Source of the DNA: an uncultured Ruminococcus sp.
Lineage (GTDB): Bacteria; Bacillota; Clostridia; Lachnospirales; Lachnospiraceae
Reading direction: 5' to 3'
Assembly: GCA_900544395.1 (NCBI GenBank)
Contig: UQVC01000010.1
Location: forward strand, 1-64,000
DNA length: 64,000 nucleotides
Below are positions 63,275-64,000 of the stretch, piece by piece. The position numbers and the translations under genes are program-made. How positions within the stretch are numbered: the first letter of the stretch is position 1; each line of letters opens with the position of its first letter. The notes under the pieces were generated by a model. That model made no database searches and had not been told where the DNA came from. It saw only the letters and a program-made list of their open reading frames with translations.

Positions 63275-64000
63275 GACTCACTTTTCCTCAATATCTCTGT
63301 AAATTTTTCAATCACGTACTCTACCTGCTCATCACTTAAACAAGTATGGAGCGGCAGTGTGACTTCATTTTCGAACATCTGATATGCATTTGGATAATCT
63401 TCTATTTTAAATCCCATATTTTTATAAGCCGTCAGAAGCGGCAATGGTTTATAATGTACATTGGCCGTAATCCCATTCTCTGCAAGACGCAAAATTATCT
63501 CATTACACTCTTTTCTTGTCTTTCCGATCAGTCTTGTTAAATATAAGTGTCCATTTGAAACATGATCCTGACCGTAATGATCCAGCACTTGTACCGGAAA
63601 GGAAGCAAATGCTTTGTTATATGCTTCAATGATCTGCCTCCTGCGACTTAGGATTGCAGGATATCGCTTTAACTGTGACAGGCCGATTGCTGCCATAATA
63701 TCTGTCATATTACATTTATAATATGGCGCGATGATATCGTATTCCCATGCCCCTGCTTTTGTCTTCTCAAATGCATCCTTGGATTGTCCATGCAGCGAAA
63801 GCAACATAAATTCTTTATAAAGTTCCTCTCCCGTAATCCCGGATTGTTCTACTTTTTCTGACCACACAAGCGCTCCGCCTTCCGCTGTGGTCAGATTTTT
63901 TACTGCGTGAAACGAATAACATGTAAAATCAGCAATCTGTCCGCACATTTTTCCCTGATATGACGCACCAAATGCGTGGGCTGCATCTGCCATGATCAAA
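63271..64000 (-). CDS. DegT/DnrJ/EryC1/StrS aminotransferase, partial (5' end outside window)
   Basis: The C-terminal 242 residues of a PLP-dependent sugar aminotransferase. ADAAHAFGASYQGK and FTCYSFHAVKNLTTAEGGAL hold the PLP-binding Lys; the domain ends with LPLHTCLSDEQVEYVIEKF. It makes amino sugars for surface glycans (PglE/ArnB class). The N-terminal third, about 130 residues, lies to the right of the window. Confidence 0.92.
   Translation of the reverse strand, partial: LIMADAAHAFGASYQGKMCGQIADFTCYSFHAVKNLTTAEGGALVWSEKVEQSGITGEELYKEFMLLSLHGQSKDAFEKTKAGAWEYDIIAPYYKCNMTDIMAAIGLSQLKRYPAILSRRRQIIEAYNKAFASFPVQVLDHYGQDHVSNGHLYLTRLIGKTRKECNEIILRLAENGITANVHYKPLPLLTAYKNMGFKIEDYPNAYQMFENEVTLPLHTCLSDEQVEYVIEKFTEILRKSES

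Noticed and set aside
1..64000. CRISPR array, transposase, integrase, tRNA or rRNA
   Set aside because: No regularly spaced repeats, no recognisable mobile-element proteins and no tRNA or rRNA sequence patterns were seen on either strand.

Overview
The window looks like chromosome from a gut Firmicute of class Clostridia, most likely family Lachnospiraceae. This rests on moderate GC, strong GGAGG ribosome binding sites, a CIRCE element, a FeoB operon with a Cys-rich tail gene and a DUF2325 gene, a BlaI/BlaR1 pair, GHKL and LytTR signalling genes, and the comEA/comEC/holA/lepA and hemW/hrcA neighbourhoods. Species cannot be fixed from sequence alone. I saw no tRNA, rRNA, CRISPR array, transposase or phage gene.

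Layout. 1-1.3 kb: the hrcA promoter with its CIRCE operator, then hemW, all reading leftwards. 1.3-4.7 kb: a pectin operon (GH28 plus an unknown protein) divergent from a LacI-family regulator. 4.7-8.6 kb: a damaged signalling/transport locus, in which an FtsX-type permease and a LytTR response regulator have both lost their 5' ends at one junction; an intact GHKL kinase follows. 8.7-14.2 kb: a GNAT gene behind a MerR-type promoter, blaI-blaR1, and a two-gene operon carrying the same BlaI-like operators. 14.3-17.2 kb: feoA, feoB, a Cys-rich small protein and DUF2325, with DtxR-like boxes. 17.3-23.6 kb: the galacturonate genes (GH28 and uxaC leftwards; uxaA and uxaB rightwards), with operators matching those near the LacI gene. 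23.6-32.6 kb: a leftward housekeeping and competence run: comEA, response regulator, histidine kinase, GerMN lipoprotein, comEC, holA, lepA. 32.7-42.5 kb: a small transporter, argC-GNAT-argJ-argB-argD, then an amidohydrolase with proB and proA, and divergent argG. 42.5-45.7 kb: uracil permease, M19 dipeptidase and C26 amidohydrolase. 45.7-64 kb: a DUF3048 lipoprotein and the distal part of a leftward surface-polysaccharide operon (initiating sugar transferase, GT2/GT4/GT26/GT32 enzymes, flippase, two polymerase/ligase-like proteins, a flavoprotein). Its first visible gene, an aminotransferase, is cut by the right edge.

How it works together. The two GH28 enzymes lack signal peptides, so they should cut imported oligogalacturonides. 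UxaC, UxaB and UxaA then take galacturonate to 2-keto-3-deoxygluconate; kinase, aldolase and importer are not here. The most notable module is RR-HK-GerMN lipoprotein, the same order as actinobacterial MtrA-MtrB-LpqB, set between comEA and comEC. It is preceded by three TGTAA repeats spaced 11 bp, as expected for a WalR/MtrA-like regulator. The arg and pro operons meet at an inverted repeat that contains the argC promoter. Nothing here is a proven new system. The strongest leads are the com/TCS/GerMN operon, the BlaI-controlled membrane operon, and the MerR-type promoter with no MerR gene beside it.
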